DNA of 64,000 nucleotides from Heterohyrax brucei (Eukaryota > Chordata > Mammalia > Hyracoidea > Procaviidae). Of the stretch, positions 34,370 to 44,656 are shown piece after piece (the first letter of the stretch is position 1; each line of letters begins with the position of its first letter). A program made the translations under genes and the position numbers. Where the stretch lies: the NCBI GenBank assembly GCA_028571685.1, contig CM053156.1:85191049-85255048 (forward strand), read 5' to 3'. The notes beneath the pieces were generated by a model. The model did no database searches. It saw nothing but the letters and a program-made list of their open reading frames with translations, and was not told the origin of the DNA.

Positions 34370-34783
34370 AGAAGTGACTTACAGTTAATGCTTCAGCCAC
34401 ACTCAGAGCAAACACAGCGCTGCTTCCCAGAGTGCACTTATCTCTAATGAGACGTTGCTTACACCTAATGTGCTGTTCACATTCCTTGCAAACGTGGCTC
34501 CTCCCAAAGGTGTCCTCTGGGGAGAAAAGGGGCTGGACTGCCAGCTAAAAACATGTCAACATTCCAGGCACACGTGAGGTTTCTGATCTGAGCGTGTTCT
34601 CTGGGGTCTAGTGGACGTTCACTTCTGGTTAAAACCGCAGGTACCCTCACTGAACAGCTTCTCCCCCGAGTGTGTCCTGGTGGAGGAGGCCTGACTTCTG
34701 GCTAAAGTCTCACGGACACTTCTTGCACATATGACCTCTCCCTTGAGTGTGTCCTCTGCTGTATATGGAGGCTTGATGCCAGG
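34370..34783 (-). pseudogene. Decayed zinc-finger repeats downstream of the stop codon
   Basis: About five further finger-length units continue the array past the stop but carry stops and frame breaks. Recognisable scraps on the minus strand include GGC-TTT-AAC of the GFN motif at 34790-34780, RTHSRE at about 34750, HVCLEC at about 34580, HVCKEC at about 34485 and CVCSECG followed by a stop at about 34415. Even with the frame of finger 18 corrected, its GRGF arginine codon is TAA. This region is now transcribed as 3' UTR. The ancestral array was therefore longer. Confidence 0.75.
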
Positions 34784-36747
34784 TTAAAGCCTTACCCACA
34801 CTCCTTGTACATGGGATTTCTCCACTGAGTGTGTCTCCTGGTGGAGAAGGAGGTGTGACTTCTGGCTAAAGCCCCGTTTACACTCCAGGCACACAAAAGG
34901 TTTCTCACCTGAGTGTGTCCTCTGGTGTCTGATGAGATTTGACTTGCAGTTAAATCCTCGGCCACACTCTTTGCACATATGTGGCTTTTCACCCGAGTGT
35001 GTCCTCTGGTGTCTGATGAGGGTCGATTTGAAATTGAAGCCTCTGCCACACTCTTTGCATACATGCGGCTTCTCCCCTGAGTGTGCTCTTTGGTGGAAGA
35101 GGAGGCCTGACTTCTGGCTAAAGCCTCGCCCACACTCCTTGCACATATGTGGTTTCTCCCATGAGTGTGTTCTCTGGTGGAAACAGAGGCCAGACTTCTG
35201 GCTAAAGCCTCGCCCACACTCCTGGCACATGTAGGGCTTCTCACCTGAATGTGTTCTCTGGTGTGTGATAAGAGTAGAGCTGCTATTAAAGCCTCGCCCA
35301 CACTCCAGGCACATGTAAGGTTTCTCACCTGAGTGTGTCCTCTGGTGCCTGATGAGATTTGATTTGTGACTAAAGTCTCGCCCACACTCCTTGCACACAT
35401 ATGGCTTCTCCCCTGAGTGTGTCCTCTGGTGTGTGATGAGAGTTGACTTGTGGCTAAAGCCTCGCCCACACTCCTTACACACATGTGGCTTCTCCCCTGA
35501 GTGTGTTCCCTGGTGGAGAAGGAGCCCTGACTTCTGGCTGAAGCCCCGCCCACACTCCAGGCACACATAAGGTTTCTCCCCCGAGTGTGTCCTCTGGTGT
35601 GTGATAAGATTTGATTTGTGGCTAAAGCCTCGTCCACACTCCTCGCACACATGTGGCTTCTCCCCTGAGTGTGTCCTCTGGTGCATAAGGAGATCAGATT
35701 TCCGGGTGAAGCCTCGGCCACACTCACTGCAAACACAAGGCTTCTCTCCTGAGTGCGTCCCCTGGTGTTTAAGGAAGCATGATTTCTGCTTAAAGCCTTG
35801 ACCACACTCACTGCAGACATACGGCTTCTCCCTCAAGTGTCTTCTCCAGTGATCAAGAAGGCTGGATTTCCGGGTGAAGCCTCGCCCACACTCCTTGCAC
35901 ACATAAGGATTCTTCCCTGAGTGTGTCCTCTGATATACAAGGAGTGAATCTTGGGCAAACCCTGGGCCACACTCCAGGCACATGTAAGCTGTCTCACCCG
36001 AACAGGTCCTCTGCTGTGTGATGAGACATAACTCGGTGTTAAAGCCTCTCCCACACTTCTTGCACACATGTGGCCTCTGCAAAGGTTTCTCACCTGAACA
36101 CGTCCTCTTGTGTGTAATGAGCTGTGACTTGGGGTTAAGGCCTCGCCCACTCTGTAGATGCACACGATGCTTCTCGCGGGAGTATGTCTCCTGGTGCGTA
36201 AGAAGAAGTGATTTCTGGGTAAAACCCTGGCCACAATCCCTACAGACATAGGGCTTCTCCTGTAGGAGGGCCTTCTGCTGTGTGATGAAGTCTGACTTTA
36301 GGCCGCAGTCTGCGTCCTCCTCTCTGCAGCTGACTGCTCCAAACCTTGAGGTTTCTAATGCCTTCAAGCCTCCATCCCTTTCCATAGCCTTCACCCTGTG
36401 GGCTGAGCTGGGCTCTACCTCTGTGTTGCCTTCTCCAGGGCTCATCAACTGTTCCTGGGATGGGCAGGAGAATGGCCTGGAAGTCTGTTTCTCCCCTGTC
36501 ATCCCACACAAATGTCTGGAGACTTCATCTGGCTCTTGACCTTCTGTGTTTCCCCTCCAGCAGCTCTGCTCAAAATCCCGCTGCTCTGGCTGCTTCCGAC
36601 GCCCTGGGCTGGGAGGTGCTGGAGGGAGGCAGTGCTCTGCACAGAAGCCTGGGAGGCGCGGAAGCAGGTGCTGGCTGAGGACCCGCTGACAGGGGATGGC
36701 CGGGAAGCTGGAGGGGCAGGGCTGGAGTTCTGGCTGTGGTTCTTCTG
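34784..36747 (-). CDS. ZNF343: Last exon: linker and C2H2 finger array of the ZNF343-like gene
   Basis: The acceptor is a pyrimidine tract ending CTCCAG; a tandem CAGCAG leaves a possible 3-bp alternative at 36744. The linker runs to about 36251. Fingers 1-4 (36250-35906) are decayed: finger 1 has lost its last His, finger 2 has lost both Cys, finger 3 has lost both His, and finger 4 is one residue short with a His replaced by Tyr. Fingers 5-17 (35905-34814) are complete C-x2-C-x12-H-x3-H units of 28 residues with HSGEKP linkers. Helix residues at -1, 2, 3 and 6, in order, are RSSD, QSCK, RSDM, HSNT, QSGL, HSTT, HSNR, SSTT, QSGF, QSGF, FSTR, CSNR and QSHL. The frame ends in finger 18 after a 2-bp loss near 34808, with nine altered residues and TAA. 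The frame is open up to an ATG at 36841, but that part is intron and SINE sequence. Confidence 0.9.
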
Positions 36748-39700
36748 CTGGAGAGAGAAAGGTTTCTGTTAGAGTAGCCATAAGTGGGCTGTTCTCTTCT
36801 GAGAGACAGAGTCTTGTTGCTCGGGTCCCTGGGTGGCACAAACAGTTAAGGACCTGACTACCAGCCCATAGGCTGGTGGCTCAGAGGACAGTCCGGTGAT
36901 CTGCTTCCGAAATTTCACACCCATGAACACCCTACAGAGCAGTTTCACCCTGCACACATGGGGTCACCATGAGTGTGTGTCACTGGACAGCAACTAACAA
37001 CAATCTCACTGACATACCTGTAATTTAAACACAATTTATATTCCACTCATAATTGATTTATGTTCCATTTTCCAAATTACACTCTCTACTGCAATCCAGA
37101 AGGAGCCCTGGTGGGGCAGTGGTTCAGGCACTCAGCTCCCAACCCGAAGGCGGGCAGTCTGAACCCACCGGCCCCACTGCAGGAGAAGGGCGTGCCAGTC
37201 TGCTTCCCCACGACTTACAGTCTTGGAAACCTTATGGGGCAGCTTGATTCTGTCCCATAGTATAGTAGTTCTGTCACTACGAGTTGTATCTGACTCAATG
37301 GCACTGGACTTTCTTCTCTGCTTCTTCTCTTTTCTTGTTAATTCTCCTTCTACTGCTTCTTCTCCGTAACATTCTCTGTGGGGTTTGCCGCTTATATATA
37401 CAAAGTCACCGATTTCAAGGCACGGCCCTCCCACGACGGCCACAAACTGACCAATCCCCTCCAGCTAAGCCACAGACACTTCATTTACACAGTTTATGAA
37501 CCAATTCCACTCCCTGCAAGTGTATGCCAGCCACAGGACACGCTGTAGCCCAGGACAAAACAAAAAGAGTCAAAACTAAGTCATTTACATCACACCTAGG
37601 AAATGTAACAAACCCTCTCTGGTAGACAAGTAGAATAGATAAAGGTAACTCTTCAGGTTGAGAAGGACAATGTCTCGAGCTGTTTTTCCAAGAGCCAAGG
37701 CAAAAGCTCACATAAAGGAACCCATTTCACCTCAATATGCTAAGATGATTATAGAGACTGTTTGTTTAAACAAATTAGAATTACAGGTTGCTCACTCCTA
37801 AACAAATGCTTAGGCAGCCTATTTTATCTGTTAACCTTCTGTGATCTGTTTCACTTTTTGACAATCTGCATTTTGCTTGCTTGGCCTGGGCCTGCTGGGC
37901 CACCAAAATAGAGTCACTGTACTGAGGCGGAGCCACTCACACGTGCTTAGACCAGGAGGGCTTGGCAGCCTGCCAGGAGTGAGTCGCGCGGCAGGCTCGG
38001 GGCGCTGCGTGCTGCCTGAGCTGATTCTCTTAGGTTCTGCAAGTAACCTAACTCTGGGTTGTTCCTATTTCTGGCCGTTCATCTCCTGTGAGAAAACAGC
38101 TAACTCCAGAAGGTTCTGTAACCTCAACTCTCAGTCTTGATTTTTTTGATCACCTGAGGTTTTTTGCTACATTCCATTTGGCTTACCTACTGGCAAACCA
38201 AGACTGTTACCCTCTAGATCTATGAGAAAGGAGAAAGACTGTCCCATGTCTATTCTGTGTTAAACACAGCAACTGCAAGCTCATTGTGGGTAACACTCTT
38301 GTTGAGGAAATCACATAAACACACTACAACCCTAGTTGCTTGCAAGTAAAAGTGTTATTTCACTAAAGATCATTTAGATTGACAGAAGCCACGCTGGAGA
38401 ACTTTCTTTTACATGGCACCTTTTACCCTTTAACAAGGGCAGATATATTTCTAAAGAACAACTGTAATTATTCATATTAACCACATTAAAATGATCACAC
38501 GCAGAATACTGAATGGCACAACACTGTTAAGTGCTGTCCAATTGATTTCAACTCACAGCAATCCCCTGTGACAGGGACAATTGCCCTATAAAGTTTCCTG
38601 GGCTGTATCATCTTTACGGGAACAGGTTACTAGGTCTTCTCCCACACGGAGGCCACGCGGGCCCAACTGCTGACCGTCCGTCCAGCAGCCGACGGCTTCA
38701 CGGCTACACGATCAAAGCTGCTTAACGGTGCCAAGCTGCTGTACGCATGCAGAACATACTCAGATTTCCACTGGTGTGTCTGTGCTGCGTGTGTAGGTGT
38801 GTGCTGCGTGTGTGTTTACATGTTCGTCCTTCTGCATGTTTGTGTGTGTATCTCCAAATACTTTAAAATCTCCGAGTCTATTCTGACACACTGAATTCCA
38901 ATCTAATTCCAGGTTCTTTCAGCCCCCACCCTATTCCTTGTGCATATCTTCCATCTCCAATTTGGCTCCCAACATCAATATATTTATTCATTTAGTCTTA
39001 AAATTCAAAGAAAGTGGTTTCAAAATGGGTGAACCACATATCTGGAAAAAACCAAACATACAAAATACAATTCAAGACTTACATACAAGGTTTGGGGTTT
39101 TTTTTTTGGTCAATAGATAAGAGTTGGTTAACTTGTCCCATAAAGGATCAAACAGTAAATATTGTAAGCTCTGTAAACTCCAGGATCTTTTCCAACTACT
39201 CAACTCTGCCATCACAGAATAAAAGTAGCCATGAACAATACATAGACGGTAGCTGAGTTCTAAAACACTCTATTTACAGAAACAGGGGGCAGGGTAGACT
39301 GGCCCTTCGGGCTGTAGCTCCGTAACACCTCCCTTACACGGGCTGTAAGGTCTAAGTTCTTTGTTCACGGGTTAACTGGGCTGCCTTCTCTCTGTTCACC
39401 GTGGTTGTCTCATTCATCTGAAATACAGTTAGGTTTGTTTCTTTTTATATTCTGCTTTACAGTGTTTACCCTGTCTCTGTTGACTTAATTTCTGAGTGCA
39501 CCTAACCCTAGAATGGTTCCAAAAGTGAAAAATGGTTCAGAAAGGTAACCTCAGACAAATGACACTCCTTGCTACAACCTTCCAGCAACATCTCACCACA
39601 TAATCGCTTAGGTAATCCTGCTCGTTGCTTTCTTTTAATGAGTACATGAGCCAAAATCTCGCCATCCTCACTGCTAAGGAGCATTCGGGCTGTACTTCTT

Positions 39701-42700
39701 CCAAGACAACTGTGTTCGCTCTTCTGGCAGTCCAGGGTCTGTTCAACATTTTTCTCCAACGCCGTAATTCAAAGGCATTCATTCTTCTTCAGTCTGTTTA
39801 TTCATTCTCCAGCTTTCGCATGCACGTGAAATGACTGAAAACCTCATAGCTTAGGTCAGGTGTGCCTTATTTCTCAAGATGGCATCTCTGTTTCTTTGAA
39901 CAGGTCTATTATATGGACATGGGAAATATAGGGTGGAGAAGAGTGTGCCGTCACACTGAAGGGAGGGTGACTAGGGTCACATAACAATGTGTACGCTTTT
40001 GTATGACAAACTTACTTGAGCTGTCAACTTTTACTTAAAGTACAGTTTAAAAAAAGAGGCCTATTACAGCAGATCTGATCAATGCAATACATCATTTGAT
40101 TTCTTGTTGCTTGTATGAGTAATTAGATGACTAGCTATAGCCAAATCAAAACACACCGAACTAGACTAAAATGATTAAATCTATAGAGGTAGTCTCCAAC
40201 TTAAAACAGGGTTCCATTCCTAAGACTATCATAAGTTGTTCTGACATAAGTTGATACCTCATTATTTTTTTAGTTTTCATTATTACTGCCTTCCATCATC
40301 ATGACTTTTTATAAAACTCATCTTCGTCTTTGGGGGCTGGTACGAAAATGGTACACATGCGAAAGCCTGACAATGAATAAGGAAGACCCATAACAACTGA
40401 GGCCTCTGAATCATGGTGTCAGCAAAGAATACTGAATATACCATGGGCTGCAGAACAATGAACAAATAGGTTTGGAAGGACAGTCAAAACACTTCTTAGA
40501 TCAAGAGTGGTGAGACTTCATCTCATGGACCTTGAGAACATTATCAGCTGGGACTAAACCTAAAAGAAAACCCACTGCTGTCAACTAGATTCTGACTCAC
40601 AGCAACCCTATAGACAGAGCAAAACCGCCCCACAGAGTTTCCAAGGCGTGCCTGCCGTATCTGAACTTCCAACCTTTCAGTCAGCAGATGTAGCAATTAA
40701 CCACTCCACCCCCAAGGTTTCCTCAGTAGGGATGGGAAAAGGATCTCGTGTTTGGCAAAGTAGAGGGTCATCAGAAACGAAGAAGACCCTTGAGGAGATG
40801 GACTGACCCAGTGGCTGCCAACTTAGTGCTTGAGCACAGCAACAACTACGAGGACAGAGCAGGACTGGGCAGCGTTTCATTCTGCTGTACACGGGGTTGC
40901 TATGAGTTGGAAGTGACTGAACAGCACCTAACAAAAACAGCATGAGAATGATAATACCACCAAAACACACATGCAATGCTGTGTGTAGTATTATCACTAA
41001 GGATACGGTGTACCAACCAAAACACGCTGGTAACTGCAGTTCACCATAACTCAAATGCATTGTGTGCCAGGGACAAGGGGGACTGAGTTTAATGGAACCA
41101 TGTTGTGAAGGCCTAAATCAAACCATACAAAATGAGATAAAAACATGCTGACGGTGATGAAAATGGAATAAAATAAACCTGCATCAGGGAAACTGCAACA
41201 CTGTTTGAAGAAAACTCCTACGTGAAACTTGTTTGTGTCTCCAAAACTGTGTTTTTCTAGATGGTTTTTCCCAATAAGGAATACGTACTATCACAGTAAC
41301 CAGTCTGCTAGCCACTCACCATACACATTTACTGAGCACGTGAAACGTGCTTGGTCTGAACTGCTGTGTTTTCTAAGTATAAAAATACACAGCAGATTTT
41401 GAAGACTCAACACGAGAGGGGAAAAAAAGGTAAAATATCTAATCAATTTTTTTTAGATACTTTCTACATGCTGACACAAGAATACTGTGACATATTCGAT
41501 TATACTGGAAGTTCTGGTTGTACACTGGTAAGGTGCTATGGCTACTAGCCAGAACGCCGGCGGTTCAGGTCCCCCAGGTGCTCCTTGGAAACTGTATGGG
41601 GCAGTTCTGCTCTGTCCTATGGGGTCACTGTGAGCGCGAATCAACTCAACAGTGATAGGTTTTTTAGTTTCATTATTAAAATTAATTTTGCCTGTCTTAG
41701 TTTTTTACTGTGGCTACAAGAAAAGTCTATGTTACTCATGTGACTCCGGTGCCCACTCTGCGACGCTGATCTAGAACAAGAGATGGCAAAGCAATGGCCA
41801 ACAGGCCACATCCTGCCCTCTGTCTGTTTTTGCACAGTACATAACCTAAGAATATTTTTTACATTTTAAAATGTCATAAAAAAGTCAAAAGAATAGTATT
41901 TTGTAATATGTGAAAGTTACATAAAATTCAAATTTCAATATTCATAGTTTTATTCAAACAGTGCCAGGACCTTTGTTTACATGTTGTTGACAACTGCTTT
42001 TCTACTGTAAGCACAAGTAACAGTTGTGCCAGGGACGACATGGCCATAAAAACCTAAGTAGCTGTCATCTGGCCCTTCACAGAAAAAGGTGGCCAACCTC
42101 TGATCTAGAATCATGTTGCCACTGATAATATTTATCAATCCAGGCTTAAGAACATTGTAAGTATTTTTAGTAAATGAAACAAGAAAAAGTTATGCTTTAT
42201 GAAACTGAAAAGCCATGAAAGTTTAGCACTTGACTTCTGTTGCAGAGGCCATCTCTCACACCACTCCCTTTACAAAGTGCCCACCCCACTGGCTTCCTTC
42301 CACTTCCTCACACTTGGTAGACACAGCCGTTCCTTGAGGCCTCAGCACCAAGGACAACTCCCTCCATATGAAATGCCCTTGGCTCTTGGGACCTTGAGTT
42401 CCAACTTCCACAGGACCTATGTCTTTGGTCAAATATCACCTTCTTGATGATTTCAAATACCCAGTTTCAAAGTTCAGCCAGCCACCCTGTCACACTCAAT
42501 GTCCCTTTCTCCTGTTCTTTTATTGCCAGTTTTTCACTTCATAACACTAGTCACATTTTAATATACTCTGTTGCAATTTCTCCGTATTATAATGCTTGCT
42601 GTCTTTCTCCTTATACTTAAATGTAAGCCCACGGAGGACAGGGATTTACAACTATTACATTTATTAATGTGTTCTGGCATACAGTAAAAGCAAAATCCAA

Positions 42701-44548
42701 AAACTCGTTGCCATCAAGTCAATTCCAACTCACAGCCCCATCTACGTGCTACAGAACTGCTCTACAGGGTTTATATTTTGTTTCCTTTATTTATTTACTG
42801 GGTCTGTAGGGTTTTACTGTTTGTACTCTCTAGAAGAAGGAAGCCAAAGGGCTCCCTGGAAGCATGGATGGTGAAATTTTGTCTCACATACTTCAGACAT
42901 GTTATCAGGAAGGAACAGTCCTGGAGAATGACATCAAGCTCAGGAAAACAGAGAGTCAGTGAAAACGGGGAAAATGTTCCACAAGGTAGACTGATATAGT
43001 GTCTACAACAATAGGCTCAAACAGAGTAACAGTTGTGAGTGTGGTGTAGAACTGGTTAGGATTTCATTCTGTTGTACATATGGTCCCTGGGAGTCAGAAA
43101 CAACCCCACAGCGCCTAACAGTGACAAAGAAAACAATCTTTATGGAAGTAGACTGCTAGGCTGCGTTTTCTGCAGTGCTGGTTCTTGGGTTCAAACACCA
43201 ATTTTCAGGATAATAGTTGAGTAGAACAGTCTGACTTACAGAAAGCTTCACGTAAACAGAAAACAAGTCGGAATCAACTGAACAGCAGCAGATCTGGTGA
43301 GCTCCTGAGGAGCTGACTGTGACTCACAGGGCCTTAGAGGGCTGAGTAGGACTGCCCGTAGGGTTTAAGGGCTGCAGATCGGCGAAGAAGCAGAATGCCA
43401 CACCTTTCTTCCATGAAGCTGGTATGTTGGAACGGCCAACCATGCAGTTAGCAGACGAGTGCTTAACCACTGCACCGCAGTGCTCCTTTGGCACATAATC
43501 CCCACCCCAAAACTACCTACTGAATTACGAAGGAAAAGAAAAGATCACAGGCTCACCCAGCGAGAGCAGGTTCCTGTAAATCTCCAGCATCACTTCTCTG
43601 TACAGGTCCTTCTGTTCAGAGCTCAGTCTCTCCCACTCGGCCTCCGTGAAGACCACGGTGACATCCTTGAATGTAACTGGTTCCTGGAAGTAGCAATAAA
43701 TCAAGTCACAGCAAGCCACCATCAGTTTTCCCATGAGAGGAGTTAACTGGTGGCCCCCAACAGCCTGGCTCTGAAGCAGCTCTTCTATAGCCTTTCAGAG
43801 GACACAGGTCCCCATATAGAGTTCTCCTGGACACGACTGGATACCTGGCCCTGTGACAGAATCTGGGGGGCTCGAGTGATGCACAAACCCATCCTGGTGC
43901 TCACCAACATGACGTCACTGGAGAGACGATTTGTGCATCCGTGTGAAAGCGCTGAGCAGTCCTCCAGAGAGTGACTGAGGATTCACAAGGGAGGACTTCA
44001 CAGATGGGGGAGGACAGGATGGGCTAGCACAGAACACAGGGCATCACGGAGGTGGGTCTGGGCCAGGGATCACAGGGCAGAGAGGAGTTAAAGGAGAAGA
44101 TGGAGGAAAATTCAACTACAGAGAAAAGTGGGTGTCAACAGGCAGGAACTGGAAGGGGCATTTCTGAAGGGTTCAGAAACTAAATGCTCATCGCCTTCTC
44201 CCTTCCCAAGACAAACAAGATACGCCTGTAAAGGAGCCGGTATTTCAGAGAATAAGGAAGTCCCACTCACCAGCACTCTGGGCATCCTCTTCTTCTCTGC
44301 GGGCCAGTCGATACCCTCAGAAGACAAACCTAAGGGACAGAGAGAAGCTAGGAGAAAGCAGACCTCCCAGGGTGCTCCCCAAGTAGCTCTTCTGAGCCCC
44401 AGGATGTTAGGAAGCAGCCACTTCACTCAGCTGTGGCCACTGAAGCCTTCTCCCCTGAACCTCAACCTTTGGTCCCCTCTTCACTTCCCCAAAACCTCAA
44501 CTCACCTTTTGTCTTATGTTTCTGAGTCAACTTCTGCAGGGTCTCCAT
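34784..44548 (-). CDS. ZNF343: KRAB C2H2 zinc-finger protein, ZNF343-like (four coding exons)
   Basis: The spliced coding sequence joins 44548-44506, 44329-44271, 43683-43557 and 36747-34784, giving about 730 residues. Splice phases match (1, 0, 1) and each junction has an AG acceptor and a GT donor. Residues 1-34 are a short lead and 35-76 a KRAB-A box. Residues 77-242 are a linker, and the finger array runs to about 721. KRAB zinc-finger proteins are nuclear DNA-binding repressors that recruit TRIM28 through the KRAB box, often at transposons. The ZNF343 call rests on remembered similarity to the human protein. The lead (KLTQxHKxK), the KRAB box going straight into AEEPQPE with no KRAB-B, and the linker motifs SCW, EGQE, EPSSA and RFGA all agree. 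ZNF589 and ZNF169 are close alternatives. The chosen start, ATG at 44548, has G at -3 and G at +4. Human ZNF343, about 600 residues from memory, is shorter. Confidence 0.8.
36822..37008 (+). mobile_element. AfroSINE in intron 3, next to the last-exon acceptor
   Basis: GGTCCCTGGGTGGCACAAAC head and CACTGGACAGCAACTAACAA tail. It lies about 75 bp upstream of the acceptor and creates a false in-frame ATG at 36841. Confidence 0.8.
37096..37310 (+). mobile_element. AfroSINE, long variant
   Basis: AGGAGCCCTGGTGGGGCAGT to TGACTCAATGGCACTGG, in intron 3. Confidence 0.85.
37311..38519. other. Intron 3 sequence without recognised feature
   Basis: No repeat named with confidence and no extra KRAB-B exon found on the minus strand. 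Confidence 0.45.
38520..38742 (-). mobile_element. AfroSINE, long variant
   Basis: GTTAAGTGCTGTCCAATTGA, ATCTTTACGGGAACAGG and CAGCCGACGGCTTCACGGC, in intron 3. Confidence 0.7.
39112..39335 (-). mobile_element. hAT-type DNA element
   Basis: AACAGTAAATATTGTAAGCT, CTACTCAACTCTGCCATCAC and TTTACAGAAACAGGGGGC are the reverse of the element at 41.8 kb. Confidence 0.6.
39635..40115 (-). mobile_element. RTE fragment split by an L1 3' end
   Basis: RTE is at 39,635-39,907 (GCTGTACTTCTTCCAAGACA) and resumes at 40,058 (ACAGCAGATCTGATCAATGC). The insert at 39,908-40,056 is an L1 tail. Confidence 0.75.
39908..40056 (+). mobile_element. L1 3' tail inserted in RTE
   Basis: GGACATGGGAAATATAGGGT to TACTTAAAGTACAGTTTAAA. 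Confidence 0.7.
40345..40940 (+). mobile_element. RTE 3' part split by a SINE
   Basis: GCGAAAGCCTGACAATGAAT to CTGAACAGCACCTAACAAA. The SINE at 40,560-40,722 interrupts it. Confidence 0.75.
40560..40722 (-). mobile_element. AfroSINE in RTE
   Basis: Reverse copy, AAACCCACTGCTGTCAACTA to CCACCCCCAAGGTTTCC. Confidence 0.85.
40941..41507. other. Intron 3 sequence without recognised feature
   Basis: AT-rich; nothing recognised. Confidence 0.45.
41508..41670 (+). mobile_element. AfroSINE
   Basis: GAAGTTCTGGTTGTACACTG to CAACAGTGATAGG and a T-rich tail. Confidence 0.8.
41770..42112 (+). mobile_element. hAT-type DNA element, near full length
   Basis: Inverted ends TCTAGAACAAGAGATGGCAA and GTGGCCAACCTCTGATCTAG frame TTTATTCAAACAGTGCC and ATCTGGCCCTTCACAGAAAA. 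Nonautonomous, no transposase. Confidence 0.6.
42220..42690 (+). mobile_element. L2 3' end
   Basis: GGTCAAATATCACCTTCTTG, CACATTTTAATATACTCTG and TAAGCCCACGGAGGACAGGG, in intron 3. Confidence 0.6.
42693..43210 (-). mobile_element. AfroSINE long variant split by an RTE
   Basis: The first part (42,693-42,775) stops at CTACAGGGTTTA and resumes at 43,129 (AATCTTTATGGAAGTAGACT). The gap holds an RTE 3' part. Confidence 0.7.
42776..43128 (+). mobile_element. RTE 3' part inserted in a SINE
   Basis: CACATACTTCAGACATGTTA to CAGCGCCTAACAGTGAC. Confidence 0.75.
43300..43492 (-). mobile_element. AfroSINE, long variant
   Basis: It ends CACTGCACCGCAGTGCTCC, only about 65 bp downstream of the KRAB exon donor. 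Confidence 0.75.
43557..43683 (-). CDS. ZNF343: KRAB-A exon of the ZNF343-like gene
   Basis: This exon is exactly 127 bp, the usual KRAB-A exon size. It has an acceptor ending CTTCCAG (to 43684) and a GTGAGC donor at 43556. The 42 codons begin EPVTFKDV and contain [14 protein letters not shown] and YRNLLSL. The DV, EW and MLE motifs needed for TRIM28 binding in this family are intact, so repressor function is plausible. Splicing to the last exon completes an alanine codon, so there is no KRAB-B box. Direct A-box to linker joining is also seen in ZNF343 and ZNF589. Confidence 0.88.
44271..44329 (-). CDS. ZNF343: ZNF343-like coding exon 2 (59 bp spacer exon)
   Basis: The exon starts after a pyrimidine-rich acceptor ending CTTAG (44331-44330) and stops before GTGAGT at 44270. 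It enters in phase 1, with a G codon split across the junction, and leaves in phase 0, as the KRAB exon requires. It encodes [20 protein letters not shown]. The pattern GLxS..xDxP.xKK matches the segment before KRAB in human ZNF343 from memory. Confidence 0.7.
44506..44548 (-). CDS. ZNF343: ZNF343-like coding exon 1 (start codon)
   Basis: The coding part runs from ATG at 44548-44546 to the last base before a GTGAGT donor at 44505, ending in phase 1. It encodes [14 protein letters not shown] plus one base, resembling the human N-terminal segment as I recall it. The open frame continues upstream for about 18 codons without an ATG and then meets a stop, so this ATG is the only good start. The exon probably begins near 44656 after a GCAG acceptor, which would make its 5' part untranslated. 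The acceptor is the least certain point. Confidence 0.7.
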
Positions 44549-44656
44549 GTCTACCTGTTCTTTGAAGCCAAAATCTTCTCCCAGTCCTGCTCTCCCAAGC
44601 TCAAGGATCAGGTAACGTAATGGGCACAGTCACCCAGTGACCGCCTTGAACTTCTT

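Noticed and set aside
34792..35820. 342-codon minus-strand frame over the finger array
   Set aside because: It is the shifted frame of the 84-bp finger repeat (repeating RSVGEA-like words), not a second protein.
34814..35905. Regular 84-bp repeats as a possible CRISPR-like or satellite array
   Set aside because: The period is one zinc finger and the frame is coding; the genome is mammalian.
36748..36841. In-frame ATG at 36841 as the start of the zinc-finger protein
   Set aside because: This part is intron and SINE-derived. A strong acceptor at 36748 and the KRAB exons upstream show the true N-terminus lies elsewhere.
37311..43556. A KRAB-B exon between KRAB-A and the finger exon
   Set aside because: None was found, and direct splicing gives a phase-correct join matching the ZNF343/ZNF589 type.
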